DNA of 6,457 nucleotides from Bacteroidales bacterium (GCA_015486475.1 WFRO01000531.1:1-6457); one strand, 5' to 3'; numbered from the stretch's first letter, positions 1-6,187 are shown. Program-made: numbers and translations. The notes: a model not told the origin generated them from the sequence alone.

Positions 1-451
1 CATCATGCCCATAGATGCTGAAAGCCGGCAGCCCTTTCTGGTTGTATCCTGCCTGGGCGGCTGCCAGGTAGACGGCCCCCGGCCGTTCGGTGCCGTTGAA
101 CCCCCACACTGCCTTGGGCCGCAGGGGATGGGTGTCCATCACCTCGGTGCCGTAGCACCAGCAGGGGGTCACGGTGAGGCTCACCCCCACCCCTTCGCGC
201 TCGAACTTCTCCTCGCACTGCACCGCCTCGGCCACCCCGCCGATGGTAGTGTCGGCAATGACCACCTCCACGGGCATGCCGTTGGGATGACGTAAGTTAT
301 TCTTCAGAAGATTCGCTGCCCGGCGGGCCATGCCCATGGTCTGCTCCTCGAGCGACTCACGCACCCCTTTTCTGCGTCCGTCAATAACGGGACGGATCCC
401 TATTTTGGGAAGACCTCCCTGTAACCGTTTCGTTCCTTTTATCTCTTTCAT
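1..451 (-). CDS. fucI: L-fucose isomerase, N-terminal 150 residues (cut by window edge)
   Basis: Cytoplasmic enzyme that interconverts L-fucose and L-fuculose, the first step of fucose catabolism. Translating from the ATG at 451 gives 150 codons that run off the window edge. They match what I recall of E. coli FucI almost throughout: LPKIGIRPVIDGRRKGVRES at about residues 14-33, SLEEQTMGMA at 33-42, TVTPCWCYG at 93-101, then RPKAVWGFNGTERPGAVYLA at 111-130 and LPAFSIYGHD at 141-150. The N-terminus is about 7 residues longer than the E. coli protein. The start is supported because it lies 28 bp after the fucosidase stop, and the leader is A-rich without a Shine-Dalgarno, as usual in Bacteroidota. 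The metal-binding catalytic Glu and Asp of the family lie further downstream, outside the window, so activity cannot be judged. It is third in an operon after the regulator and the GH29 fucosidase, which would supply its substrate. Confidence 0.94.
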   Translation of the reverse strand, partial: MKEIKGTKRLQGGLPKIGIRPVIDGRRKGVRESLEEQTMGMARRAANLLKNNLRHPNGMPVEVVIADTTIGGVAEAVQCEEKFEREGVGVSLTVTPCWCYGTEVMDTHPLRPKAVWGFNGTERPGAVYLAAAQAGYNQKGLPAFSIYGHD

Positions 452-479
452 TGTCTTGGTATTTTATGGTTTGTATGTT

Positions 480-2534
480 TTATAGTTTCTCAAAAAATGC
501 GGCGGCGGGCAGGGCTTGCTCCGCCCCGGCAGGCTGAATGGTCAGTCGCAGGCCGTCCCCTCCCGTGGCCTCGAAATATTCGAGCCGGAAAGGCACCCTT
601 CCCTTTTTCAGGGTAAGCTCCGCCTTGCGGGCCGTGAAGCCATGCAGTCCGTCATGATCGATCACCACCTTATTATGCAAAAAGAGGCGCGAACCATCAT
701 CCGACCGCAGGGAGAAAGTGTATTTTCCTGTTTTGGGGATGACCAGCACGCCCGAAAAGACGGCCCCGAAATGATCTTCCCGCGGATGCAGCGGTTCCAG
801 GCCGATGCGGTCGGCATATCCTTTACGAACCGGTTGCAGCTTCCTGAAATCCGGCAGGGAATCCCAGGATCCTTCATAATAGGCATACCGCACGGCCGGC
901 AGGTGTTCCTCGCGGGCATTGACCAGGTTGGCCGTTGCGCTAAAGCTGCCTTTCACGCCGTTGCGGAACAGCTTGGTCTTCAACAGCGTTGTATGTTGAA
1001 AGGTCAGGGGATCCTTGTATGCCGGTGAGGCCGGTACGGGCGATGAACCGTCGGTGGTGTAGCGCAGGGTGCCCTGAGCTCCGGGAACGGTGATGGTCAC
1101 GGTCACCGTATCCACAAAGAGGATCCGGTCGCCGCTTTCTCCCGAAGTGGTACTGATCACGGGAGGAGGCGCCAGGGAATAAGCCTTTCCCGGGATGCGG
1201 AAAGCCCAGGCATAACGGCAGGGGCGCTTCCTTTCATCCTGCAGTGACGAAGGGATGTCGATGACCAGGTCCCTGTTCTCATTGATCTTCCACCGCAGCG
1301 GTGTCTCCACCCCCAGCATGTTGATCGTCGCATCATCATCCGGCAGGACGCTCTCCAGGGTCAGGTCCTCGCCGGGCCATTCGAGGGCCACGGGATAGAC
1401 ACGGGCACTGTCTTTCGACATGGTGAAACGGATATTCTCCCCCTCCCGGTAATAGGCAAAGGGCCGGGAACTGTAGATAGCCTCGCCGTTCACGTCCAGC
1501 CAGCCGCCCATTTCCCTGAGCCGTTCCACGCTGGCTGCCGGGATAATGCCCCGTGCATCGGGACCTACGTTCAGCAGGAAATTACCCCCTTTGGAGACGA
1601 TATCCACCAGGTCGGTGATCAGCACCTGCGGGGATTTCCAGTTGGTATCATGCCTGCTGTAGCCCCACGTACCGTTCATGGTCATGCAGGTCTCCCAGGC
1701 AAAGTGTTGCATGCCGCCGGGGATCCCCTGCTCGGGGGTGCCGAAATCGCCGGCATACTCATCTCCCTTGTTCATACCCTCCATGCCTTTGCGGCCTTTG
1801 CCCACACGGTTGTTGACGATGATGTCCGGCTGCAGGTTCCTGACAAAGTTGTAAAGGTCCCGGCCCTGCTCCTCCGTCCATTCCGGGATCCACTCCCCGT
1901 CAAACCAGAGGACCGCCACCTTGCCGTAATTCGTCAGCAGCTCCTTCAGTTGGGGTTTCATGTATTCATCGCGGTATTTCGGAAAACTGTCGCCGTGGGC
2001 CAGCGGATTGTGCCAGTCCATGATGGAATAATAGAATCCCAGCTTCATCCCCTCTTTCTTACAGGCCTCCGAGAGCTCTTTGAGCACATCCCTGCCGAAG
2101 GGGGTGTAGTCCACTATATTATAATCGGTAAGCTTTGTATGCCACATGCAGAAGCCATCGTGGTGCTTGGATGTGATGACGATGTACTTCATTCCGGCCT
2201 CTTTGGCTGTCCGCACCCATTTGTCGGCATCGAAGTCGACCGGATCGAAGGTTTTGGCCACCTCCTCGTACTCTTTGACCGGGATCTTCAGCGTGTACAT
2301 GATCCACTCGGCGCCACCGTGGACGATCTGTCCTTTGTACTCCCCTCCGAAGACCGCATAAGGCCCCCAGTGGATGAACATGCCGAAACGGGCATCCTTC
2401 CACCATTCCATGCGTTGGTTGTAATCGGTTGTACTCTCGTGCAGGTAGTCCCTGGTCTTCCTGTTGCAGGATACTGTCAGCAGTATCAGTAAAAGAAAGG
2501 CGGTGAAACGCAGTGTATTTCCAGATCTTTTCAT
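480..2534 (-). CDS. GH29 alpha-L-fucosidase lipoprotein with CHB_HEX_C-like and PA14 C-terminal domains
   Basis: Exo-acting retaining alpha-L-fucosidase of 684 residues. Residues 1-23 form a lipoprotein signal: a hydrophobic core FLLLILLT followed by VSC, so Cys23 is the probable lipidated residue. The next residues (NRKTRD) are basic, not the acidic run of Bacteroidota surface-export signals, so a periplasm-facing anchor is likelier. The GH29 barrel spans about 38-350, with FGMFIHWGPY (His55), TSKHHDGFCMW (His124/His125) and VLWFDGEW, where Asp212 is the expected nucleophile. Glu281 in the WETCMTMNGTWGY motif is a candidate acid/base, less certain. A beta domain (about 355-450) follows. Residues about 455-540 resemble the chitobiase C-terminal/Fn3-associated type (RYTTDGSSPVPASPAY). 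Residues about 548-670 form a PA14 domain (FSGVLVIPKTGKYTFSLRSDDGSRLFL). GH29 enzymes usually act on alpha-1,3/1,4/1,6 fucose, some on alpha-1,2; linkage cannot be read here. It sits 22 bp after the regulator and 28 bp before fucI. Confidence 0.94.
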   Translation of the reverse strand: MKRSGNTLRFTAFLLLILLTVSCNRKTRDYLHESTTDYNQRMEWWKDARFGMFIHWGPYAVFGGEYKGQIVHGGAEWIMYTLKIPVKEYEEVAKTFDPVDFDADKWVRTAKEAGMKYIVITSKHHDGFCMWHTKLTDYNIVDYTPFGRDVLKELSEACKKEGMKLGFYYSIMDWHNPLAHGDSFPKYRDEYMKPQLKELLTNYGKVAVLWFDGEWIPEWTEEQGRDLYNFVRNLQPDIIVNNRVGKGRKGMEGMNKGDEYAGDFGTPEQGIPGGMQHFAWETCMTMNGTWGYSRHDTNWKSPQVLITDLVDIVSKGGNFLLNVGPDARGIIPAASVERLREMGGWLDVNGEAIYSSRPFAYYREGENIRFTMSKDSARVYPVALEWPGEDLTLESVLPDDDATINMLGVETPLRWKINENRDLVIDIPSSLQDERKRPCRYAWAFRIPGKAYSLAPPPVISTTSGESGDRILFVDTVTVTITVPGAQGTLRYTTDGSSPVPASPAYKDPLTFQHTTLLKTKLFRNGVKGSFSATANLVNAREEHLPAVRYAYYEGSWDSLPDFRKLQPVRKGYADRIGLEPLHPREDHFGAVFSGVLVIPKTGKYTFSLRSDDGSRLFLHNKVVIDHDGLHGFTARKAELTLKKGRVPFRLEYFEATGGDGLRLTIQPAGAEQALPAAAFFEKL

Positions 2535-2556
2535 ATCAGTAATTATTTATGGTTGG

Positions 2557-3024
2557 CTATGGATGACCTTCTCTGTTTTCCCGGAGCAGTTCCTCCAGCA
2601 TCTGCTCAAAATGGTTCGCAAAGCCGATCCAGCCGTGCATGATGCGGTTCAGCTCCTTCTGCCGGCTGCTCTGCAGCGTGATGGTCTTGTACGACAGCTC
2701 CTTCAGAAGCCGCACCACCTCCAGTTGTTGCCGGGCATATACCTCCGGAAGGTTTTCCGTAAGATAAAAGTAACGTTTCCGCTTGCCACTGATGGTCTTG
2801 TAATCGACCAGTTTCTGCGAGATCAGATAATTGAGCGAATTGCTGACCGTGCTCTTGCTGGTGCCGAAAAATGAAACGATCTCATCAAAGGTCTTTTCCG
2901 TTTCCCCGCCTGCCGAAAGATAGGCCAGTATCCTCCCCTGCATCGGGTTAAAATGCATCATTTCAAATAATTTGGCTACTTCCTCAATATGGTGTTTAAG
3001 ATGATCTTCGCTAACAGTATTCAT
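2557..3024 (-). CDS. GbsR/MarR-type winged-helix transcriptional regulator
   Basis: DNA-binding protein of 155 residues, close to the usual size of GbsR-like (COG1510) members of the MarR superfamily. The N-terminal helix (about 8-24) leads into FNPMQGRILAYLS (25-37). The helix-turn-helix is TFDEIVSFFGTSKSTVSNSLNYLISQKLV (about 45-73), with the recognition helix beginning near SKSTVSNSL. The wing is formed by YKTISGKRKRYFYL (75-88). The remaining C-terminal part (94-150) is predicted alpha-helical and probably dimerises. No ligand-binding domain is evident, so any effector would have to bind within this small fold, which is an open point. It is first in the operon with GH29 and fucI and faces the GH109-permease operon across 178 bp, so control of both arms and itself is the simplest reading. 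That is inference from position. The start at 3024 is preceded by an AT-rich leader with no Shine-Dalgarno. Confidence 0.86.
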   Translation of the reverse strand: MNTVSEDHLKHHIEEVAKLFEMMHFNPMQGRILAYLSAGGETEKTFDEIVSFFGTSKSTVSNSLNYLISQKLVDYKTISGKRKRYFYLTENLPEVYARQQLEVVRLLKELSYKTITLQSSRQKELNRIMHGWIGFANHFEQMLEELLRENREGHP

Positions 3025-3073
3025 AATACACTATTATACAATACATTATATTTTCCACTTCAAAGATAATACA
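3025..3073 (-). repeat. Three TGTATT hexamers in the regulator leader
   Basis: On the minus strand the hexamer TGTATT occurs at 3025-3030, 3040-3045 and 3068-3073, that is, abutting the regulator ATG, in the leader, and just upstream of the candidate -7 box. The region is very AT-rich, so chance repetition is quite possible. They could be half-sites for a regulator. A short perfect inverted repeat, GTATT-CAT-AATAC, spans the start codon itself at 3017-3029. Confidence 0.25.
3061..3068 (-). promoter_or_regulatory. Candidate -7 promoter box for the regulator-GH29-fucI operon
   Basis: The minus strand reads TATCTTTG, an exact match to the Bacteroides -7 consensus TAnnTTTG. It would start transcription near 3056 and give a leader of about 30 nt before the regulator ATG. 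About 19 nt upstream, where a -33 TTTG is expected, the sequence is ATATA-like, so the -33 element is poor or absent. The inverted repeat at 3080-3103 covers that -33 position, so a bound regulator would be expected to compete with the sigma factor. The consensus match is seen; use as a promoter is inferred. Confidence 0.42.
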
Positions 3074-3079
3074 TTTTTC

Positions 3080-3103
3080 TTAGTTCTTATATTTTAGAAC
3101 TAA
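3080..3103. promoter_or_regulatory. Perfect inverted repeat, candidate operator for the GbsR/MarR-type regulator
   Basis: TTAGTTCT at 3080-3087 and its exact reverse complement AGAACTAA at 3096-3103 are separated by 8 bp. After one mismatch on each side, four more T/A pairs continue the dyad out to 3075-3108. The centre-to-centre arm distance of 16 bp and the total of 24 bp suit a dimeric winged-helix protein. The dyad lies between the candidate divergent promoters and covers the -33 position of the minus-strand one. I see no second copy of these arms in the other non-coding parts of the window. A terminator is unlikely, because it lies upstream of both predicted start sites. Confidence 0.55.
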
Positions 3104-3117
3104 AAAAACAATAAATC

Positions 3118-3149
3118 TTTTGATGTTTTATCTATTTCTTTTACATTTA
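3118..3149 (+). promoter_or_regulatory. Candidate -33/-7 promoter for the GH109-permease operon
   Basis: TTTTG at 3118-3122 fits the Bacteroides -33 element (TTTG). Nineteen nt later comes TACATTTA at 3142-3149, matching TAnnTTTG at all but the last position. The spacing agrees with the known Bacteroides promoter pattern. A start near 3154 would leave a leader of about 48 nt to the ATG at 3203. The inverted repeat at 3080-3103 ends 14 bp upstream of the -33 element, so its effect on this promoter could be repressing or activating. Confidence 0.45.
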
Positions 3150-3202
3150 CAGCGTTTTTCCTCTGTTGAACTTCGTCCGGATCCAAAATAAAATTATATG
3201 CC

Positions 3203-4588
3203 ATGGAAAATCATCAGGAAAAAAAAGGACTCCCCCGCCGTAACTTCGTAAGGAACACGGCCATCGGGGGAGCGGGAATGACCTTGATCCCCAAGCTTTC
3301 GTATGCCCGTTCATCCAAAAACAAGAAAAAGGATGAAGGGAAGGTATCCATCGGTTTTATCGGCGTGGGAGGACGTGGCAGAAGCCATCTTCGTAACGTC
3401 ATGAAAAGGGATGATGTACGTATCCCTGCCATCTGCGATATTGATCCCAAGGCTGTCGGCCTGGCCCTGAACATGATGACAAAGGCGGGATATCCCAAGC
3501 CCGAAGTGTATGATGATGGGGAGTATGCTTTTCTGAAGATGCTGCAGCGCGATGACCTGGAGGGTGTGATCATCGCCACGCCCTGGAACTGGCACACGCC
3601 CATGGCCGTAGCAGCCATGAAAGCGGGCAAGTATGCCGGTGTGGAGGTGTCGGCAGCCACCAACCTGGCCGAATGCTGGGACCTGGTGAACACCTATGAG
3701 GAGACGGGTGTGCCCACAATGATCATGGAGAACGTCTGTTACCGCCGCGATGTGATGGCCGTGCTCAACATGGTGCGGCAGAACGTCTTCGGCGAGCCGC
3801 TGCACATGCGCTGCGGCTACCGTCACGACCTGCGCGGCGTCAAATTCAACCCCGGTGTCACTTTCGGCGAAGGAGCCAACGGTGAGGCCCGCTGGCGCAC
3901 CCAGCACTCCCTGAAGCGCAACGCCGACCTCTACCCCACCCATGGCGTAGGGCCCGTGGCTACCTGGATAAACATCAACCGGGGCAACCGCTTCCTGTAC
4001 CTCACCTCCCATGCCACCAAGAGCAGGGGACTGCACCGCTACATCGTCAACAATCCCGCCGGCGGCCCCGACCATCCCAATGCCAAACTGCACTGGCGCC
4101 TGGGCGACGTGGTTACCTCACTGATCACCACTTACAACGGCGAAAGCATCCTGGTGACCCACGACACCAACTCACCCAAGCCCTACTCCCTCGATTTCAG
4201 CATACAGGGTACCAACGGCCTGGCCGATTTCGACTACAATCGCCAGCGTATCTATATCGAAGGGAAGTCGAAAGGTCATGATCAATGGGAAGCCATGAAC
4301 GAATGGCTTACGAAATATGATCACCCCCTGTGGAAGAAATACGGAGAATATGCCACAGGCTCGGGCCACGGCGGCATGGACTTCTTTGTCGACCATGCCT
4401 TCGTCGAGTCGGTCAAACGCAAGGTGGAGCCGCCGCTGGATGCATACGATGCCGCCGCCTGGAGCAGCATCACGCCCCTGTCCGAACGCTCGCTGGCCGA
4501 GGGCAGCGCCCCGCAATACTTCCCCGACTTCACCCGCGGCCGCTGGATCAACCGGAAACCGGTCTTCGCACTGAACGATGATTATTAA
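3203..4588 (+). CDS. GH109 NAD-dependent alpha-N-acetylgalactosaminidase (Gfo/Idh/MocA fold) with Tat-type leader
   Basis: Family GH109 enzyme of 461 residues; the founding member removes terminal alpha-GalNAc (blood-group A type) by a transient oxidation/elimination route using tightly bound NAD. The N-terminus has a twin-arginine motif (PRRNFVRN, 11-18), a mildly hydrophobic stretch and a possible cleavage after SYA (33-35), so export in folded form with cofactor is plausible. The Rossmann fold starts at SIGFIGVGGRGRSH (49-62), with CDIDP at 78-82. Family-defining motifs follow: GVEVSAA (Glu148), ENVCYRRDVMAVLNMVR (176-192, Tyr180), RNADLYPTHGVGP (239-251, Tyr244 and His247), SRGLHRYIV (274-282) and the C-terminal FALNDDY. 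These agree closely, motif by motif, with what I recall of the Elizabethkingia meningoseptica enzyme, whose Tyr179, Tyr225 and His228 line the active site. The Glu in EVSA replaces the EKP lysine of ordinary Gfo/Idh dehydrogenases. Substrate range in GH109 is broader than A antigen, so specificity is inferred. It is first in its operon, 32 bp before the permease. Confidence 0.92.
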   Translation: MENHQEKKGLPRRNFVRNTAIGGAGMTLIPKLSYARSSKNKKKDEGKVSIGFIGVGGRGRSHLRNVMKRDDVRIPAICDIDPKAVGLALNMMTKAGYPKPEVYDDGEYAFLKMLQRDDLEGVIIATPWNWHTPMAVAAMKAGKYAGVEVSAATNLAECWDLVNTYEETGVPTMIMENVCYRRDVMAVLNMVRQNVFGEPLHMRCGYRHDLRGVKFNPGVTFGEGANGEARWRTQHSLKRNADLYPTHGVGPVATWININRGNRFLYLTSHATKSRGLHRYIVNNPAGGPDHPNAKLHWRLGDVVTSLITTYNGESILVTHDTNSPKPYSLDFSIQGTNGLADFDYNRQRIYIEGKSKGHDQWEAMNEWLTKYDHPLWKKYGEYATGSGHGGMDFFVDHAFVESVKRKVEPPLDAYDAAAWSSITPLSERSLAEGSAPQYFPDFTRGRWINRKPVFALNDDY

Positions 4589-4620
4589 CAGATCGATTAT
4601 TTACCTTTAAAAACGAAACG

Positions 4621-5892
4621 ATGACAGCTGAGCAAAACGGCAATAAGAATTATGTTATTGCCATTACCATTATCGGAGTACTCTTTTTCATTTTCGGGTT
4701 CGTCACCTGGCTGAACGCCACGCTGATCCCCTACCTGAGGACGGCCTGTGAGCTCACCTCCTTTGAGTCCTACCTGGTCACCTTTGCCTTTTATATCTCT
4801 TATTTTGTGATGGCCCTGCCATCCTCCAAGGTGTTGCAGTTCACCGGGTTCAAGAACGGTATGGCCGTAGGCCTGCTGATCATGTCCGGGGGAGCGCTGA
4901 TCTTTATCCCGGCGGCCATGACGCGTACCTATGCCTGGTTCCTGCTGGGTCTGTTCGTGCAGGGCACCGGTCTGGCCCTCCTGCAGACAGCCTCCAACCC
5001 CTACGTGACCATCCTGGGCCCCATCGAGAGCGCAGCCAAAAGGATCAGTGTGATGGGGGTTGCCAACAAGTTTGCCGGCATTCTGAGCCCCATCATCCTG
5101 GGTTCCATCCTTCTGAAAAACATCGGGAAATTCCAGGATAACCTGGCCACCCTCAGCGGTGCCGACAGGACGGCTGCCCTCGACCAACTGGCCCATAAGG
5201 TGATTGGCCCTTATGTCATCATCGCCATCTCGCTGGTGCTGCTGGCCCTGCTGATATTCTTCGCCCCCCTGCCCGAAGTGGAGAACGAAGAAGAGGAGGT
5301 GAAGGAAAACGAGGTGAAAAGGACCAGCATCTTCCAGTACCCCTATTTCTGGCTGGGCGTACTGACCCTCTTTTTCTATGTGGGAGCTGAAGTCGTTGCC
5401 GTAGATACCCAGATCAATTACGGCCTTTCGTTGGGTTTTGACATCAAGGTAGCCAAATACTTCTCCTCTTACTCCCTGATCGGCATGATCATCGGATATA
5501 TCCTGGGGATCGCTCTGATCCCGAAACGCCTCTCCCAGCAGAAGGCTCTGCAGTACGCTGCCATCCTGGGACTTGTTTTTACGGCGGGAGCTGTTATGAC
5601 CACCGGTTACACTTCCGTCCTGTTCGTGGCAGCCCTGGGCTTTGCCAACGCCATCATGTGGCCTGCCATCTGGCCGCTGACCATCCACGGTCTCGGAAAG
5701 TTCCTCAAGATCGGATCGGCCATCATGATCATGGCCATCGCCGGAGGCGCCCTGATCCCCCTGCTGTACGGATACCTGGCAGGCCTGCCCCACCCCCATG
5801 CCAGCACACATGCCTATGCCATCCTGCTGGTCTCCTACCTGATCATCTTCTACTTCGCGACCTGGGGACATAAGGTGGGGAAGAGAGAGTAA
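4621..5892 (+). CDS. fucP: FHS-family sugar/H+ symporter (FucP/GluP type), probable L-fucose or hexose permease
   Basis: Inner-membrane major facilitator protein of 423 residues with about 12 hydrophobic segments and a charged central loop at about 219-234 (VENEEEEVKENEVKR) separating the two halves. Family signatures are FFIFGFVTWLNATLIPYL (22-39), FYISYFVMALPS (57-68), GLALLQTASNPYVTILGP (117-134) and NKFAG (149-153). Aligned without gaps to E. coli FucP as I recall it, Asn149 corresponds to Asn162. The two carboxylates implicated in proton coupling, Asp46 and Glu135, are replaced by Ala33 and Gln122. This pattern is closer to the glucose/galactose (GluP) branch, so the substrate could be fucose, galactose, glucose or an N-acetylhexosamine. 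The fucose assignment rests mainly on the neighbouring GH29 and fucI, so the gene symbol is provisional. The start follows the GH109 stop by 32 bp with an A-rich leader and no separate promoter. Confidence 0.85.
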   Translation: MTAEQNGNKNYVIAITIIGVLFFIFGFVTWLNATLIPYLRTACELTSFESYLVTFAFYISYFVMALPSSKVLQFTGFKNGMAVGLLIMSGGALIFIPAAMTRTYAWFLLGLFVQGTGLALLQTASNPYVTILGPIESAAKRISVMGVANKFAGILSPIILGSILLKNIGKFQDNLATLSGADRTAALDQLAHKVIGPYVIIAISLVLLALLIFFAPLPEVENEEEEVKENEVKRTSIFQYPYFWLGVLTLFFYVGAEVVAVDTQINYGLSLGFDIKVAKYFSSYSLIGMIIGYILGIALIPKRLSQQKALQYAAILGLVFTAGAVMTTGYTSVLFVAALGFANAIMWPAIWPLTIHGLGKFLKIGSAIMIMAIAGGALIPLLYGYLAGLPHPHASTHAYAILLVSYLIIFYFATWGHKVGKRE

Positions 5893-5893
5893 G

Positions 5894-6016
5894 AAGGCAG
5901 AAGGAATAAGGCAGAAGGCAAAAGGGGTGCAAGGTGCTGGGTGCTAGGTGCAGATTGCCAGGTGCTGGGTGAACTACGAACCACTAACCACTAACCACTA
6001 ACCTCAAACCTCAAAC
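5894..6016. repeat. Degenerate heptanucleotide-periodic array of 17 units
   Basis: Starting two bases after the permease stop codon, the sequence can be cut into 17 consecutive 7-mers plus four bases without losing register. Block A (5894-5928) is AAGGCAG, AAGGAAT, AAGGCAG, AAGGCAA, AAGGGGT. Block B (5929-5970) is GCAAGGT, GCTGGGT, GCTAGGT, GCAGATT, GCCAGGT, GCTGGGT. Block C (5971-6012) is GAACTAC, GAACCAC, TAACCAC, TAACCAC, TAACCTC, AAACCTC. The plus strand is G-rich in A and B and C-rich in C. It codes for nothing convincing. Heptameric short tandem repeats are known between genes in cyanobacteria (STRR) and I have the impression of similar ones in environmental Bacteroidota. Function is unknown. 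Confidence 0.82.
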
Positions 6017-6031
6017 GCTCGCACAGCGAGC
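6017..6031. repeat. Small perfect hairpin after the heptamer array
   Basis: GCTCGC (6017-6022) and GCGAGC (6026-6031) form a six-pair GC-rich stem with a three-base ACA loop, starting exactly where the heptamer array ends. No T-run follows on the plus strand (ATCAAAATT follows), so a classical intrinsic terminator is not well supported. It could still cause pausing or protect the 3' end of the permease message. It may also be part of the same dispersed repeat element as the array. Confidence 0.55.
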
Positions 6032-6051
6032 ATCAAAATTCAAACAATTCC

Positions 6052-6090
6052 CTTTGCGGATCTTTGCGCTCTGTTCTGCGACCCTTTGCG
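6052..6090. repeat. Spaced CTTTGCG repeats
   Basis: CTTTGCG occurs exactly at 6052-6058, 6062-6068 and 6084-6090, with a degenerate copy TTCTGCG at 6074-6080. Start-to-start steps are 10, 12 and 10 bp, close to one helical turn each. No reading frame of note crosses it. It may be the other half of a composite intergenic repeat that begins with the heptamer array, or a set of protein-binding sites upstream of the kinase gene. Confidence 0.6.
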
Positions 6091-6187
6091 TGAAGCCTTT
6101 CTTAGAAATATGAATAATGATCAACGAGAATATAAAGAGAGGATGTGGCCAACTCGATACTTTTAACTCATAACTTCACTGACGACC
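6091..6187 (+). other. AT-rich leader before the kinase gene; no firm promoter
   Basis: This 97-bp stretch must hold the kinase promoter unless the gene is read from the permease operon. TACTTTTA at 6158-6165 matches seven of eight positions of the -7 pattern TAnnTTTG with T at the third-block positions and A at the end. No TTG lies about 19 nt upstream, so support is weak. No Shine-Dalgarno is visible before the ATG at 6188. Nothing else recognisable is present. Confidence 0.25.

Noticed and set aside
5..295. 96-codon plus-strand frame at the left edge
   Set aside because: The minus-strand reading is unmistakably FucI across the same bases, so this is a shadow.
1650..2492. 280-codon open frame on the plus strand opposite the fucosidase
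   Set aside because: It overlaps the catalytic core of a clear GH29 gene and its translation shows no family motifs.
3311..4093. 260-codon open frame on the minus strand opposite the GH109 gene
   Set aside because: It is antisense to strongly conserved GH109 motifs and has a His/Val/Gly-rich composition typical of a shadow frame.
3203..4588. Ordinary Gfo/Idh/MocA sugar dehydrogenase
   Set aside because: The EKP lysine motif is replaced by EVSA, and the GH109-specific ENVCYRRDVMA, LYPTHGVGP and C-terminal NDDY motifs are all present.
4602..4609. TACCTTTA as a separate promoter for the permease
   Set aside because: There is no -33 TTG about 19 nt upstream, the site is 11 bp from the ATG, and a 32-bp gap fits co-transcription with the GH109 gene.
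4597..5871. Long 424-codon open frame on the minus strand opposite the permease
   Set aside because: It is a low-complexity Gln/Asp/Gly/His-rich translation with no recognisable domain, produced by the codon bias of the real plus-strand permease gene.
5979..6016. AACCACT/AACCTCA repeats considered as a CRISPR array or telomere-like sequence
   Set aside because: Units are 7 bp with no spacers and no cas genes are nearby. It is a short degenerate block of a longer heptamer array inside a chromosomal gene cluster.
6017..6031. Hairpin as an intrinsic terminator of the GH109-permease operon
   Set aside because: The stem is only six pairs and no T-run follows it on either strand, so I list it only as a hairpin.
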